Of a DNA stretch of 48,431 nucleotides, positions 32,701-40,767 are shown piece by piece. Location of the stretch: positions 1 through 48,431 of the forward strand of contig JBHELD010000022.1 of NCBI GenBank assembly GCA_046263255.1. Reading direction: 5' to 3'. A model generated the notes under the pieces. It made no database searches, was not told where the DNA came from, and was given only the letters and a program-made list of their open reading frames with translations. A program made the position numbers and the translations under genes. Source of the stretch: JALZEG01 sp046263255. GTDB taxonomy: Bacteria > Actinomycetota > CADDZG01 > WHSQ01. Each line of letters begins with the position of its first letter. Positions within the stretch are counted from its first letter, which is position 1.

Positions 32701-33683
32701 TGGGTTCCTGGGACGGACGGAAGGTCATGGTGACCGGCGGGGAGGGCTTCATAGGGAGCAACCTCGTCGACCTCCTGCTCGAGGAGGGCGCCGACGTCCG
32801 CTGCCTCGTGCACTACAACCCCGGCGGGACGTGGGGCTGGCTCGGCGGGGTCGAGGACCACGTAGAGATCGTCCCCGGCGACGTGCGCGACGGGGAGCGC
32901 GTGATGCAGGCGGCGGAGGGGCGCGACGTCGTGCTGCACCTCGCCGCGCTCATCGGGATCCCGTACAGCTACGGCGCGCCGGAGAGCTACGTCCAGACGA
33001 ACGTCCTCGGGACCTACAACATCCTCAACGCGGCACGGCGCCAGGGGACGCCGCGGGTCGTCTGCACGTCCACGAGCGAGGTCTACGGGACGGCGCGGAC
33101 GGTGCCGATCGACGAGTCGCATCCGCTGCAGCCGCAGTCGCCGTATGCCGCGACGAAGGTCGGCGCCGACGCGCTCGCGATCAGCTTCCACCGGTCGTTC
33201 GGGCTTCCCGTCGCGATCATCCGCCCGTTCAACACCTACGGGCCCCGCCAGTCCACCCGGGCGGTGATCCCGATGATCATCGGGCAGCTCTACGGCGATG
33301 CGCCGGAGATAAGGCTCGGCGCGTTGACGCCGACCCGCGACTTCAACTACGTCGAGGACACGGCGCGCGGCTTCCTCGCGGTCGCCGACTCCGAGCGCGC
33401 GCTCGGCGAGGTCGTGAACATCGGGACGGGCCGCGAGGTCTCCATCGGGGAAACCGTCAAGCTTCTGTGCGACATCACGGGGATCGACAAGCGGGTCGTC
33501 TCTGACGAGGAGCGCATGCGTCCGGGCGGCAGCGAGGTCCACCGGCTGCTGTGCGACAACACGCGCGCCCGCGAGTGGACCGGTTGGGAGCCGCGGGTGG
33601 CGCTCGAGGAGGGCCTGCGGCGGACGGCCGAGTGGGTGCGCGCGAACCCGGGCTCGCTCAAGGCCAAGAAGTACCACGTGTAG
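32700..33683 (+). CDS. SDR sugar-nucleotide 4,6-dehydratase, LegB-like
   Basis: A 327-residue extended SDR. The NAD loop is TGGEGFIGSNL (residues 12-22), and the catalytic region is TSTSEVYG (123-130) with Y149-x-x-x-K153. Segments YNPGGTWGWL (39-48), IGIPYSYGAPESYVQTN and RPFNTYGPRQSTRAVIP match the GDP-GlcNAc 4,6-dehydratase LegB, whose corresponding stretch reads YN-x-x-x-x-WGWL. The protein ends KKYHV. It overlaps the nucleotidyltransferase by one base and precedes murC by 7 bases. The two would make GDP-4-keto-6-deoxy-HexNAc if both match their families. No aminotransferase, epimerase or nonulosonate synthase follows in the window. Confidence 0.83.
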   Translation: MGSWDGRKVMVTGGEGFIGSNLVDLLLEEGADVRCLVHYNPGGTWGWLGGVEDHVEIVPGDVRDGERVMQAAEGRDVVLHLAALIGIPYSYGAPESYVQTNVLGTYNILNAARRQGTPRVVCTSTSEVYGTARTVPIDESHPLQPQSPYAATKVGADALAISFHRSFGLPVAIIRPFNTYGPRQSTRAVIPMIIGQLYGDAPEIRLGALTPTRDFNYVEDTARGFLAVADSERALGEVVNIGTGREVSIGETVKLLCDITGIDKRVVSDEERMRPGGSEVHRLLCDNTRAREWTGWEPRVALEEGLRRTAEWVRANPGSLKAKKYHV

Positions 33684-33690
33684 CGCCGCG

Positions 33691-35064
33691 ATGACCGGAC
33701 CAGTCTCGTTCCCCCCCGGCTCCGCAGCCCACTTCGTCGGCATCGGCGGAGCGGGGATGTCCGCGATCGCGAAGGTGCTGCTCGAGCGCGGCGTGAGGGT
33801 CTCGGGATCCGACCTGAAGGCGTCGCGGCCGGCGACGCTCCTGGGCGCGATGGGCGCGCGCGTCCACGTCGGGCACGACCCGTCCAACGTCGGCGACGCC
33901 GGCGTCGTCGTCGTGTCGTCGGCGATCCCCGAACGGAACCCGGAGGTGCGCGCCGCGCGGGAGGCGCGGATCCCGGTCGTGACCCGCGGCGAGGCCCTCG
34001 CGGCCGTCCTCGCCGGGACGCAGTCGGTCGTCGTGGCGGGCACGCACGGGAAGACGACGACCACGTCGATGATCGTCTCGGTCCTGCGCGGCGACGGACG
34101 CGACCCGACCTATCTCGTCGGCGGAGGGCTCAACGACGCCGGCACCAACGCGAAGTCGGGCCACGACGAGGTCGCGGTCGCCGAGTCCGACGAGAGCGAC
34201 GGGTCGTTCCTGCTGCTCCGCCCGCACGTGGCGGTCGTGACGAACGTCGAGGCGGATCACGTCGACTACTGGGCCTCGGAGGACGCGCTGCACGAGGCGT
34301 TCCGCCGGTTTCTCGCCGCGACGCGCCGGGCGGCGGTCGTGCCGGCCGCGCAGCCGGAGGTCGCACGGTGGGCGCGGGACGCGGGCGTCCGCTGCGTCGC
34401 GTTCGGCGGCGACGGGGACGTCACGGCCTCCGGCGTGCGGCTCGAGCCGGGCGCGGCCTCATTCGAGCTCGTCGCGGCGGGGGAGCGCCACCCGGTGGAG
34501 CTGCGGGTCCCGGGGGCGCACAACGTGGCGAACGCGCTCGCCGCCGCAGGCGCCTGCATCGAGGCCGGCGTCGCCCCCGGCGCCGTCGCGCGGGGCCTGG
34601 GCGCCTACCGCGGCGTCGAGCGGCGCTGGCACGTGCGCGGCGAGGCGCGCGGCGTGACCGTGGTCGACGACTACGCGCACCACCCCACCGAGGTGCGGGC
34701 GACGCTCGGTGCGGCGCGTCCCGGGCCGTGGCGGCGGGTTGTGGCCGTCTTCCAGCCGCACCGGTACTCGCGCACGCGCGCGTTCGCTTCCGAGTTCGGA
34801 CCGGCGTTCGGCGGCGCCGACCGGATCGTCGTCACCGACGTCTACGGAGCCGGCGAGGAGCCGGTCCCGGGCGTGACCGGGAAGCTCGTCGCCGACGCGG
34901 TGTGCCGGGCCCTTCCCGGACGCCCCGTCGCGTACCTTCCGCACCGCGACGAGCTCGTCTCGTACCTCGTCGCGACCGCACGCCCGGGGGACGCGGTCCT
35001 GACGTTGGGCGCGGGCGACGTCACGACGGTAGGCGAAGAGCTGCTCGAGAAGATGGCGGGCTGA
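33691..35064 (+). CDS. murC: UDP-MurNAc:L-alanine ligase MurC
   Basis: A 457-residue Mur ligase that adds L-alanine to UDP-MurNAc in the cytoplasm. The N-terminal domain has VGIGGAGMSAIAKVLLERG, the ATP loop is VAGTHGKTTTTSM, then ESDESDGSFL, NVEADHVDYW, and VDDYAHHPTEV with FQPHRYSRTRAF. These blocks distinguish MurC from other Mur ligases. ATG 33691 follows the LegB-like gene by 7 bases, so it stays in the operon despite the two-gene insertion. Confidence 0.95.
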   Translation: MTGPVSFPPGSAAHFVGIGGAGMSAIAKVLLERGVRVSGSDLKASRPATLLGAMGARVHVGHDPSNVGDAGVVVVSSAIPERNPEVRAAREARIPVVTRGEALAAVLAGTQSVVVAGTHGKTTTTSMIVSVLRGDGRDPTYLVGGGLNDAGTNAKSGHDEVAVAESDESDGSFLLLRPHVAVVTNVEADHVDYWASEDALHEAFRRFLAATRRAAVVPAAQPEVARWARDAGVRCVAFGGDGDVTASGVRLEPGAASFELVAAGERHPVELRVPGAHNVANALAAAGACIEAGVAPGAVARGLGAYRGVERRWHVRGEARGVTVVDDYAHHPTEVRATLGAARPGPWRRVVAVFQPHRYSRTRAFASEFGPAFGGADRIVVTDVYGAGEEPVPGVTGKLVADAVCRALPGRPVAYLPHRDELVSYLVATARPGDAVLTLGAGDVTTVGEELLEKMAG

Positions 35065-35065
35065 G

Positions 35066-36013
35066 GTGGACGTCGGCGCGCTGGGCCGGTCGCTCGAGCA
35101 AGCGCTGCCGGAGCGCATCGCGCGGGAGCGCGCGCTCGCGCCGTTGACGACCTACCGGCTCGGCGGCCCCGCCGCGTTCCTGCTCGAGCCGTCTTCCGCA
35201 CGCGACGTCGAGACCGCGGCCGCGATCCTGCGCGACGCGGGCGATGTCCCGCTGCTGGTGCTCGGCCGCGGGTCGAACACGGTCGTGTCGGACGCAGGCT
35301 GGCCGGGACTGGCGATCCACGTCGGCGGGGGCGTGTCGTGGATCGAGGACCGCGGGGCCGGGCTGGTGTGGGCGGGGGCCGGGACGTCTCTGCCGCAGCT
35401 CGCGAACTGGGCTGCGCGCCGCGGTCTGACGGGGCTCGAGTTCCTCGTGTCGATCCCCGGATCCGTCGGCGGCGGGGTGCGGATGAACGCCGGCGCTCAC
35501 GGCGGTGAGATCGCCCGGAGCCTCGTGTCGGCGACCGTGCTCGACCTCACCTCGCTCGACGTGCGGACGGTCCCGGCGCACGACCTCGACATGGGCTACC
35601 GGCGGACCTCGCTCGGCTCCCGCGCCATCGTGGTCGGTGCGGTCTTTTCCCTGGAACCGGCGCCTCCCGCTGCTATAAGGGAACGCATGGAGTCTTATCG
35701 CCGCCACCGCGCCGAGACGCAGCCCGGCGCGGCGTCCAATGCCGGGAGCGTGTTCAAGAACCCTCCCGGCGATTTCGCCGGGAGGCTCGTCGAGGCCGCG
35801 GGCCTGAAGGGTTTTCGCGTCGGCGGCGCACGCGTGTCCGAGCTGCACGCGAACTTCTTCGTCGCGGGCGCGGGCGCGACCGCACAGGACGTCTTCGACC
35901 TCGTCCACGCGGTGCGGGCCAAGGTGAGGGCCGCGTCGGGGGTCGAGCTCGAGCCCGAGATCCGGTTCGCGGGAGCCTTCGCCGAGCCCGCCGTCGAGGG
36001 AGTGGCGTCGTGA
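35066..36013 (+). CDS. murB: UDP-N-acetylenolpyruvoylglucosamine reductase MurB
   Basis: A 315-residue FAD flavoenzyme. The flavin-binding blocks are TTYRLGGPAAFLLEP, LGRGSNTVVSDAGW and SIPGSVGGGVRMNAGAHGGE. The catalytic serine lies in NAGSVFKNPPGDFAG, and the final segment is LHANFFVAGAGATAQDVFDL. It reduces UDP-GlcNAc-enolpyruvate to UDP-MurNAc. GTG 35066 is one base after the murC stop. A short AT-rich patch lies around 35670-35700, within coding sequence. It overlaps ftsQ by GTGA. Confidence 0.94.
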   Translation: MDVGALGRSLEQALPERIARERALAPLTTYRLGGPAAFLLEPSSARDVETAAAILRDAGDVPLLVLGRGSNTVVSDAGWPGLAIHVGGGVSWIEDRGAGLVWAGAGTSLPQLANWAARRGLTGLEFLVSIPGSVGGGVRMNAGAHGGEIARSLVSATVLDLTSLDVRTVPAHDLDMGYRRTSLGSRAIVVGAVFSLEPAPPAAIRERMESYRRHRAETQPGAASNAGSVFKNPPGDFAGRLVEAAGLKGFRVGGARVSELHANFFVAGAGATAQDVFDLVHAVRAKVRAASGVELEPEIRFAGAFAEPAVEGVAS

Positions 36014-36816
36014 CGCGCGTCGAGACCGATCCGCGCATCCGCCGCCGCCGCAGCGACGTCGCGCGCGGGAAGAAGCGGAAGCTCCTCACGGTCCTCGGGA
36101 CGCTCGCGCTCCTGGCGCTCGTCGCGTGGGGCGCGTTCTGGTCGCCGCTGCTGAGCGTGCGGGACGTGAAGCTGACGGGCGCCAGGCACACGACGGCAGA
36201 GGAGATCGCCGCGGCCGCCGGCCTCGGTCCCGACGACAATCTCCTGTTGCTGTCGGCCGGCGAGGTCGTGGAGGCCGCGACCTCTCTGCCGTGGGTCGCC
36301 GACGCCGAGGTGGAGCGCCGTCTGCCCGGCACGGTCAAGGTGAAGGTCGTGGAGCGCAAGCCCGCGCTCGTCGTCGCGCTCGGCGTCGCGGCTCGGTGGA
36401 CGATCGACGCGCGCGGGCACGTCCTCGAGGCGGGTCAAACCGATCCCGGGCTTCCCGTGATCGCAGACGCAGAGGTCGGCGACATCAAACCGGGAGCACG
36501 TCTGTCGACGGCGGTGATGGACGAGGTCCTGGCGACGTGGCGGTCGCTCCCGAAGAGGCTCGCCTCCGACGTGCAGGCGATCTTCGCCCCGAGCCTCGAG
36601 CGGATCTCCTTCACGCTCGTCGACGGTACGCAGGTCCGTTACGGCGCGGCCGAGCGCCTCGCCGCGAAGAACGCGGTGCTGATCGCGCTGCGCGAACGGC
36701 TGGCGGAGGAGGGGCGGGCCGCCCTCTACATCGACGTGCGCGTGCCGACGAGCCCGGCGGTCGGCCCGCCTCCACCCGAGCTGACGCCGTCGGCGCCGAA
36801 CTTCGCGGCCCAGTAG
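36010..36816 (+). CDS. ftsQ: Cell division protein FtsQ
   Basis: A 268-residue bitopic protein. A basic cytoplasmic region (RRRRS, GKKRKL) precedes one membrane segment at about residues 26-46. Outside lie a POTRA domain (SVRDVKLTGARHTTAEEIAAAAGL, then LPWVADAEVERRLPGTVKVKVVERKPA) and an FtsQ domain (ARWTIDARGHVLEAG). A Pro-rich C-terminal tail ends the protein. GTG 36010 overlaps the murB stop. It is the last gene before a long leader and the ftsZ promoter. Confidence 0.9.
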   Translation: MTRVETDPRIRRRRSDVARGKKRKLLTVLGTLALLALVAWGAFWSPLLSVRDVKLTGARHTTAEEIAAAAGLGPDDNLLLLSAGEVVEAATSLPWVADAEVERRLPGTVKVKVVERKPALVVALGVAARWTIDARGHVLEAGQTDPGLPVIADAEVGDIKPGARLSTAVMDEVLATWRSLPKRLASDVQAIFAPSLERISFTLVDGTQVRYGAAERLAAKNAVLIALRERLAEEGRAALYIDVRVPTSPAVGPPPPELTPSAPNFAAQ

Positions 36817-36884
36817 CCCGCCGCGGGGCTCGACCGTCCGCACGCTCGTCGTCCGCGTCCGCGCACGGGGAGCGGACGTTCGTC

Positions 36885-36911
36885 TTGACGGCGTAGGCCA
36901 AATGGTATATT
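36885..36911 (+). promoter_or_regulatory. ftsZ promoter with extended -10
   Basis: TTGACG (36885-36890) and TGGTATATT (36903-36911, an extended -10 with TATATT) are spaced by 15 bases, a little short. A start near 36918 gives a leader of nearly 180 bases. The surrounding stretch is the most AT-rich in the division region, as expected of a strong promoter. Confidence 0.6.
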
Positions 36912-37000
36912 CCTCGACCGTTAGTTCAGGTTGACATAACCTTAAGGGTGAAGCCGAGGGTAAAGGGTCTGCTCACCCGCTCTGACCAGGGAAAACGCTC

Positions 37001-37020
37001 CGCCGCCGCGGGCGGCGGCG
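37001..37020. promoter_or_regulatory. Hairpin in the ftsZ leader
   Basis: CGCCGCCGC and GCGGCGGCG flank GG, a 9-base GC-only inverted repeat 63 bases before the ribosome site. It may stabilise the transcript or slow the polymerase; there is no T-tract. Confidence 0.45.
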
Positions 37021-37095
37021 AAGATTGAAGTCAGAGTCGAGGGATGGGAGTCGAATGTGAAGACCACCCGGAAGACCACTCGAAGGAGGTCGCAG

Positions 37096-38208
37096 ATGGC
37101 GACGGGACCCCAGAACTACCTGGCGGTGATCAAGGTCGTGGGCATCGGGGGCGGCGGCGTCAATGCCGTCAACCGGATGATCGAGGTCGGGCTGAAGGGG
37201 GCCGAGTTCATCGCGATCAACACCGACGCACAGGCGCTGCTGATGTCGGACGCCGACGTGAAGCTCGACATCGGGCGGGAGCTCACCCGCGGGCTCGGCG
37301 CCGGCGCCGATCCCGAGGTGGGCCGGCAGGCGGCCGAGGAGCACCGCGACGAGATCGAGGAGGTCCTGAAGGGCGCCGACATGGTCTTCATCACCGCGGG
37401 CAAGGGCGGCGGCACCGGCACCGGCGGCGCGCCGATCGTCGCCGAGATCGCGAAGTCGATGAGCGCGCTCACGATCGGCGTCGTCACGAGGCCGTTCGGC
37501 TTCGAGGGACGGCAACGGGCGACGAAGGCCGAGCACGGCATCGCGAACCTGAAGGAGAAGGTGGACACGCTGATCGTGATCCCGAACGACCGCCTTCTCG
37601 ACGTCGGCGACGCGACGACGTCCGTGCTCGAGGCCTTCCGGATGGCCGACGAGGTGCTGCTGCAGGGAGTCCAGGGCATAACCGACCTCATCACGACGCC
37701 GGGGCTGATCAACCTCGACTTCGCCGACGTGAAGGCGGTCATGACCGACGCCGGCTCCTCGCTCATGGGCATCGGCCAGGCCCGCGGCGACAACCGCGCC
37801 GCAGAGGCCGCGCGGCTGGCGATCTCGTCCCCGCTGCTCGAGGCGTCGATCGACGGCGCCCGCGGCGTCCTGCTCAACATCGCCGGCGGATCGGACCTCG
37901 GCCTGTTCGAGGTCAACGAGGCGGCCGGGATCATCGCGCAGGCAGCCCATCCGGACGCGAACATCATCTTCGGCGCCGTCGTGGACGACACCCTCGGTGA
38001 CGAGGTGCGCGTGACCGTGATCGCCGCCGGCTTCGACCGCTGGGGCCAGCGGGAGGCCGAGGACCTCGTCAAGCCGGAGGAGGAGATCTTCTCGATCCCC
38101 GCCGTCGACGACTCCGAGCCGGCGTTCCTCGGCGAGACCGAGCGCGAGCGGCTGGTCTTCGACGCCGAGGAGGACCTCGACATCCCGTCGTTCCTGCGCA
38201 ACGAATAG
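37096..38208 (+). CDS. ftsZ: Cell division GTPase FtsZ
   Basis: A 370-residue tubulin homologue. The tubulin signature GGGTGTGG is at residues 104-111 and the T7 loop is NLDFADV (206-212). A short linker leads to DLDIPSFLRNE, the conserved C-terminal peptide that SepF binds in actinobacteria. ATG 37096 is preferred because AAGGAGG lies 6 bases upstream; the longer frame from 37057 is less likely. ftsZ has its own promoter and leader. With no ftsA, membrane tethering presumably falls to the SepF encoded 2 kb downstream. Confidence 0.96.
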   Translation: MATGPQNYLAVIKVVGIGGGGVNAVNRMIEVGLKGAEFIAINTDAQALLMSDADVKLDIGRELTRGLGAGADPEVGRQAAEEHRDEIEEVLKGADMVFITAGKGGGTGTGGAPIVAEIAKSMSALTIGVVTRPFGFEGRQRATKAEHGIANLKEKVDTLIVIPNDRLLDVGDATTSVLEAFRMADEVLLQGVQGITDLITTPGLINLDFADVKAVMTDAGSSLMGIGQARGDNRAAEAARLAISSPLLEASIDGARGVLLNIAGGSDLGLFEVNEAAGIIAQAAHPDANIIFGAVVDDTLGDEVRVTVIAAGFDRWGQREAEDLVKPEEEIFSIPAVDDSEPAFLGETERERLVFDAEEDLDIPSFLRNE

Positions 38209-38275
38209 GGACGACACCTTCGGGCCGCCTCCGCCGCGCCGGAGGACCGCGGGACGCCGGCGCCGAAGTCTGCTG

Positions 38276-38755
38276 GTGGCAGCGCAGTCGGAGAAGGGGA
38301 ATCCGGACACGAAGAAGCTCCTCGTCACCGCGATCGTCGCCGCTCTCGCCGCGGGTGCGCTGGTCGCGCCGGCCGAGGCCGGCAAGAAGAAGAAGAAGGC
38401 CAGGGTCGCCGAAGGGACCTACGACAACCCCGCGGTCGGCGTGCCCGGCGTCGTCGGGACGTCGAACGCGGGCGGCGCATTCGAGTTCGGCACGATGGCG
38501 AACGAGAAGTTCATCTCGGTCGTGGTCGACGACGACGCGGGCGGATCGCCGACGATCACGTTCTCGCAGAACACCGACCCGCGCGACGACGACTGGGAGA
38601 TCTTCGCCGTCGCCTGCGGGAAGACCGAGGAGCCCCTGCCGATCACGGGCGGGCTCCCCGTTCGCGTCTCGGTGTACGCGACGCCCGGCCGCGGTGCCGA
38701 GACGTGCATCGGTCCCGCGACGAGCGGGACGATCACCGCGACGTTCACGAAGTAA
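38276..38755 (+). CDS. Small secreted protein of unknown function
   Basis: A protein of up to 159 residues. A signal peptide is clear: KKLLVTAIVAALAAGALVAPAEA, preceded by about 13 residues if GTG 38276 is the start; no better start lies nearer. The mature protein begins GKKKKKARV and then forms a beta-rich domain of about 115 residues with two cysteines (ACGK and TCIG) that could form a disulfide. I do not recognise the family. It lies between ftsZ and pgeF, on the same strand, with no clear promoter; inverted-repeat sequence (CCTCCG / CGGAGG at 38227-38244) may end the ftsZ transcript. Confidence 0.7.
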   Translation: MAAQSEKGNPDTKKLLVTAIVAALAAGALVAPAEAGKKKKKARVAEGTYDNPAVGVPGVVGTSNAGGAFEFGTMANEKFISVVVDDDAGGSPTITFSQNTDPRDDDWEIFAVACGKTEEPLPITGGLPVRVSVYATPGRGAETCIGPATSGTITATFTK

Positions 38756-38791
38756 CGCCGCGCCGTCGGGGCGCGTAGGAGACTGGGGCGC

Positions 38792-39529
38792 GTGATCAGG
38801 CCCCGGCTCCACGAGCACACCACCGGCGGCGTCTTCTGGCTCGGCGACGACCGCGCGCGCGACGCGGGCGTCCTCGTCGCGTTCACCGCGCGACTCGGCG
38901 GCGTGAGCAGCCCCCCCTACGACACGCTGAACCTCGCCGTGCGGGTCGGCGACGAGCGCGCGGACGTGATCGAGAACCGCCGCCGCGCCGCCGCGGCGCT
39001 CGGGTTCGACGAGACCAGGCTCGCGCTCGCGATCCAGGTCCACGCGGCCGACGTCGTCGACGTCGGCGCGGAGGGCTGCGGGGTCGTCGGCGAGGCCGAC
39101 GGGCTGTTCACGTCTGCCCCCGGTCCCGTGCCGGCGATCCTCGCGGCCGACTGCGCGCCCGTCGCGCTGTGGGGGACCGAGGGCGTCGCGATCGTTCACG
39201 CGGGGTGGCGGGGCCTCGTTGCCGGCGTCGTGGCGAAGGGCGCCGAGCGCGTCGGCGAGGTCCGCGGCGCGTGGGTGGGGCCGTCGATCCACGCGTGCTG
39301 CTACGAGGTCGGCCCGGACGTGGTCGGCGCGTTCCGCGCGGCGGGGCTCCCGGTCGCGGACGGCTCCCACGTCGATCCCGGCCGCGCGGCCTGCGTCGCC
39401 CTCCGCCGCGCGGGAGTCGAGCACGTCGCGCTCAGCGACGTCTGCACCTCGTGCGACCCGCGCTTCTTCTCGTACAGGCGCGACGGCGTGACCGGGCGGC
39501 ACGGGGCCTTCGTCTCGCTGTTGGGATGA
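38792..39529 (+). CDS. pgeF: PgeF-family (YfiH / laccase-domain) protein
   Basis: A 245-residue protein of the polyphenol oxidase-like family whose known activity in some members is editing L-Ser-containing peptidoglycan precursors. The blocks are FTARLGGVSSPPYDTLNLAVRVGD, QVHAADVVDV, ADCAPVALW, HAGWRGLVAGVV, GPSIHACCYEVGPDV and SDVCTSCDPRFFSYRRD. His and Cys ligands for zinc lie in HAGWRG and the cysteine blocks. GTG 38792 is the start. It overlaps yggS by ATGA, a very common pairing near ftsZ. Confidence 0.9.
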   Translation: MIRPRLHEHTTGGVFWLGDDRARDAGVLVAFTARLGGVSSPPYDTLNLAVRVGDERADVIENRRRAAAALGFDETRLALAIQVHAADVVDVGAEGCGVVGEADGLFTSAPGPVPAILAADCAPVALWGTEGVAIVHAGWRGLVAGVVAKGAERVGEVRGAWVGPSIHACCYEVGPDVVGAFRAAGLPVADGSHVDPGRAACVALRRAGVEHVALSDVCTSCDPRFFSYRRDGVTGRHGAFVSLLG

Positions 39530-40209
39530 CGATCGCGCAGAGGTACGAACGCGTACGGGAGCACGTCGCCGCGGCCGCCGCACGTGCGGGGCGCGACCCC
39601 TCCGGGGTGACGATCGTCGCGGTGTCCAAGACGTGGCCGGCCGACGTGGTGGCGCGCGCCGCGGAGGCCGGCGTCGCCGTGTTCGGCGAGAACCGCGCGC
39701 AGGAGCTGAAGGAGAAGCACGCAGTGCTCGGCTCCCGCGTCGCGTGGCACTTCGTCGGCCCGCTCCAGTCGAACAAGGTGCGCGCGGTCGTGGGCGTCGC
39801 GGAGCTCGTCCACTCGGTCGACAGGTACGGCCTCGGCGAGGCGATCGCCCGCCGCGCCCGCGCTCTCGGGATCGTGCAGGACGTGCTCGTCGAAGTGAAC
39901 GTCGGAGGAGAGGCGACCAAGCACGGGGTCGAGCCCGCCGGAGCAGCCCGGCTGGCCGAGGAGGTCGCCGCGCTCGAGGGCGTCTCCGTCACCGGGCTCA
40001 TGACGATCCCACCGCGTGCAGGCGACCCCGAAGAGACGCGCCGGTACTTCCGCGACCTCGCCGGGTTGCGCGACGCCGTCGCGGCCTCGGTGCCGGAGAT
40101 CCGGGAGCTCTCGATGGGCATGAGCGCCGACTACGAGCAGGCGATCGAGGAGGGGGCGACGATCGTGCGGGTGGGCGAGGCGATCTTCGGCCCCCGCCAC
40201 ACCGGCTGA
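39526..40209 (+). CDS. yggS: PLP-binding protein YggS/PROSC family
   Basis: A 227-residue pyridoxal-phosphate homeostasis protein with an alanine racemase-like barrel. VSKTWPADVVARAAEAG carries the lysine of the PLP Schiff base, followed by FGENRAQELKEKH, WHFVGPLQSNKVRAVV, LVEVNVGGEATKHG, LMTIPPRAG and LSMGMSADYEQAIEEGATIVRVG. ATG 39526 overlaps the pgeF stop. The pair is a usual guest between ftsZ and sepF. Confidence 0.94.
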   Translation: MTIAQRYERVREHVAAAAARAGRDPSGVTIVAVSKTWPADVVARAAEAGVAVFGENRAQELKEKHAVLGSRVAWHFVGPLQSNKVRAVVGVAELVHSVDRYGLGEAIARRARALGIVQDVLVEVNVGGEATKHGVEPAGAARLAEEVAALEGVSVTGLMTIPPRAGDPEETRRYFRDLAGLRDAVAASVPEIRELSMGMSADYEQAIEEGATIVRVGEAIFGPRHTG

Positions 40210-40254
40210 AGCGGCGTCGCGGGCCCGCTCCCGCCCGGTGGCGCCGGTCCGGGA

Positions 40255-40260
40255 TATCCT
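40255..40260 (+). promoter_or_regulatory. -10 hexamer TATCCT, leaderless type, for sepF
   Basis: TATCCT lies 8 bases before the ATG of sepF and there is no ribosome site in the 59-base gap after yggS. SepF may thus be made from its own promoter as well as by read-through. Confidence 0.45.
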
Positions 40261-40268
40261 TTCCCGCC

Positions 40269-40760
40269 ATGGCCGGCGTGTGGAGGAAGACCCTCGTCTA
40301 TCTCGGTCTCGTCGAGGACGACGAGCTGGACGAGTACGCGTACGAGGAGCACGAGGTCGAAGAGGAGCCGCGCCGGAAGCGGTCCCGGCGCGGGGCTGCA
40401 GCCCCCGCCCGCGAGCCCGACGACGCGTACGCGCCGAAACGCGACGCGGTCGTGCGCTCGATCCCGACGCAGCCGCAGGCGCGCTTCCACCTCGTCACGC
40501 CCACGCAGTTCAAGGCCGACGCGCAGGAGGTCGGCGACAAGTTCCGCGAGGGCTATTCCGTGCTGATGAACCTCCACGCCGCGGAGGCGCGGGAGCGCCA
40601 GCGACTCATCGACTTCGCGAGCGGCCTCGCCTACGGGATGGGGGGCGGGATCCAGCCGGCCGGCGAGAACGTGATCCTCATCACTCCTCCGGGGGTGCAG
40701 GTCTCCGCCGAGGAGAGGCAGCGGTTCCTGGAGGAGCGCGGCTTCTTCAAGCAAGCCTAG
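40269..40760 (+). CDS. sepF: Cell division protein SepF
   Basis: A 163-residue FtsZ-binding membrane anchor. The N-terminus MAGVWRKTLVYLGLVEDDE can form the amphipathic helix that holds SepF to the membrane. An acidic then basic linker (to about residue 65) leads to the SepF domain: FHLVTPTQFKADAQEVGDKFREGYSVLMNL, RQRLIDFASGLAYGMGGGI and ENVILITPPGV. ATG 40269 gives the standard N-terminus. It is expected to link the FtsZ C-terminal peptide to the membrane. Confidence 0.93.
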   Translation: MAGVWRKTLVYLGLVEDDELDEYAYEEHEVEEEPRRKRSRRGAAAPAREPDDAYAPKRDAVVRSIPTQPQARFHLVTPTQFKADAQEVGDKFREGYSVLMNLHAAEARERQRLIDFASGLAYGMGGGIQPAGENVILITPPGVQVSAEERQRFLEERGFFKQA

Positions 40761-40767
40761 GCGGGGG

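Noticed and set aside
36931..36959. A second ftsZ promoter from TTGACA at 36931
   Set aside because: No acceptable -10 is found at 16-19 bases downstream, so only the upstream promoter was called.
37057..37095. A longer ftsZ start at GTG 37057
   Set aside because: AAGGAGG and ATG 37096 give a standard FtsZ N-terminus; the extension is basic and has no match to FtsZ.
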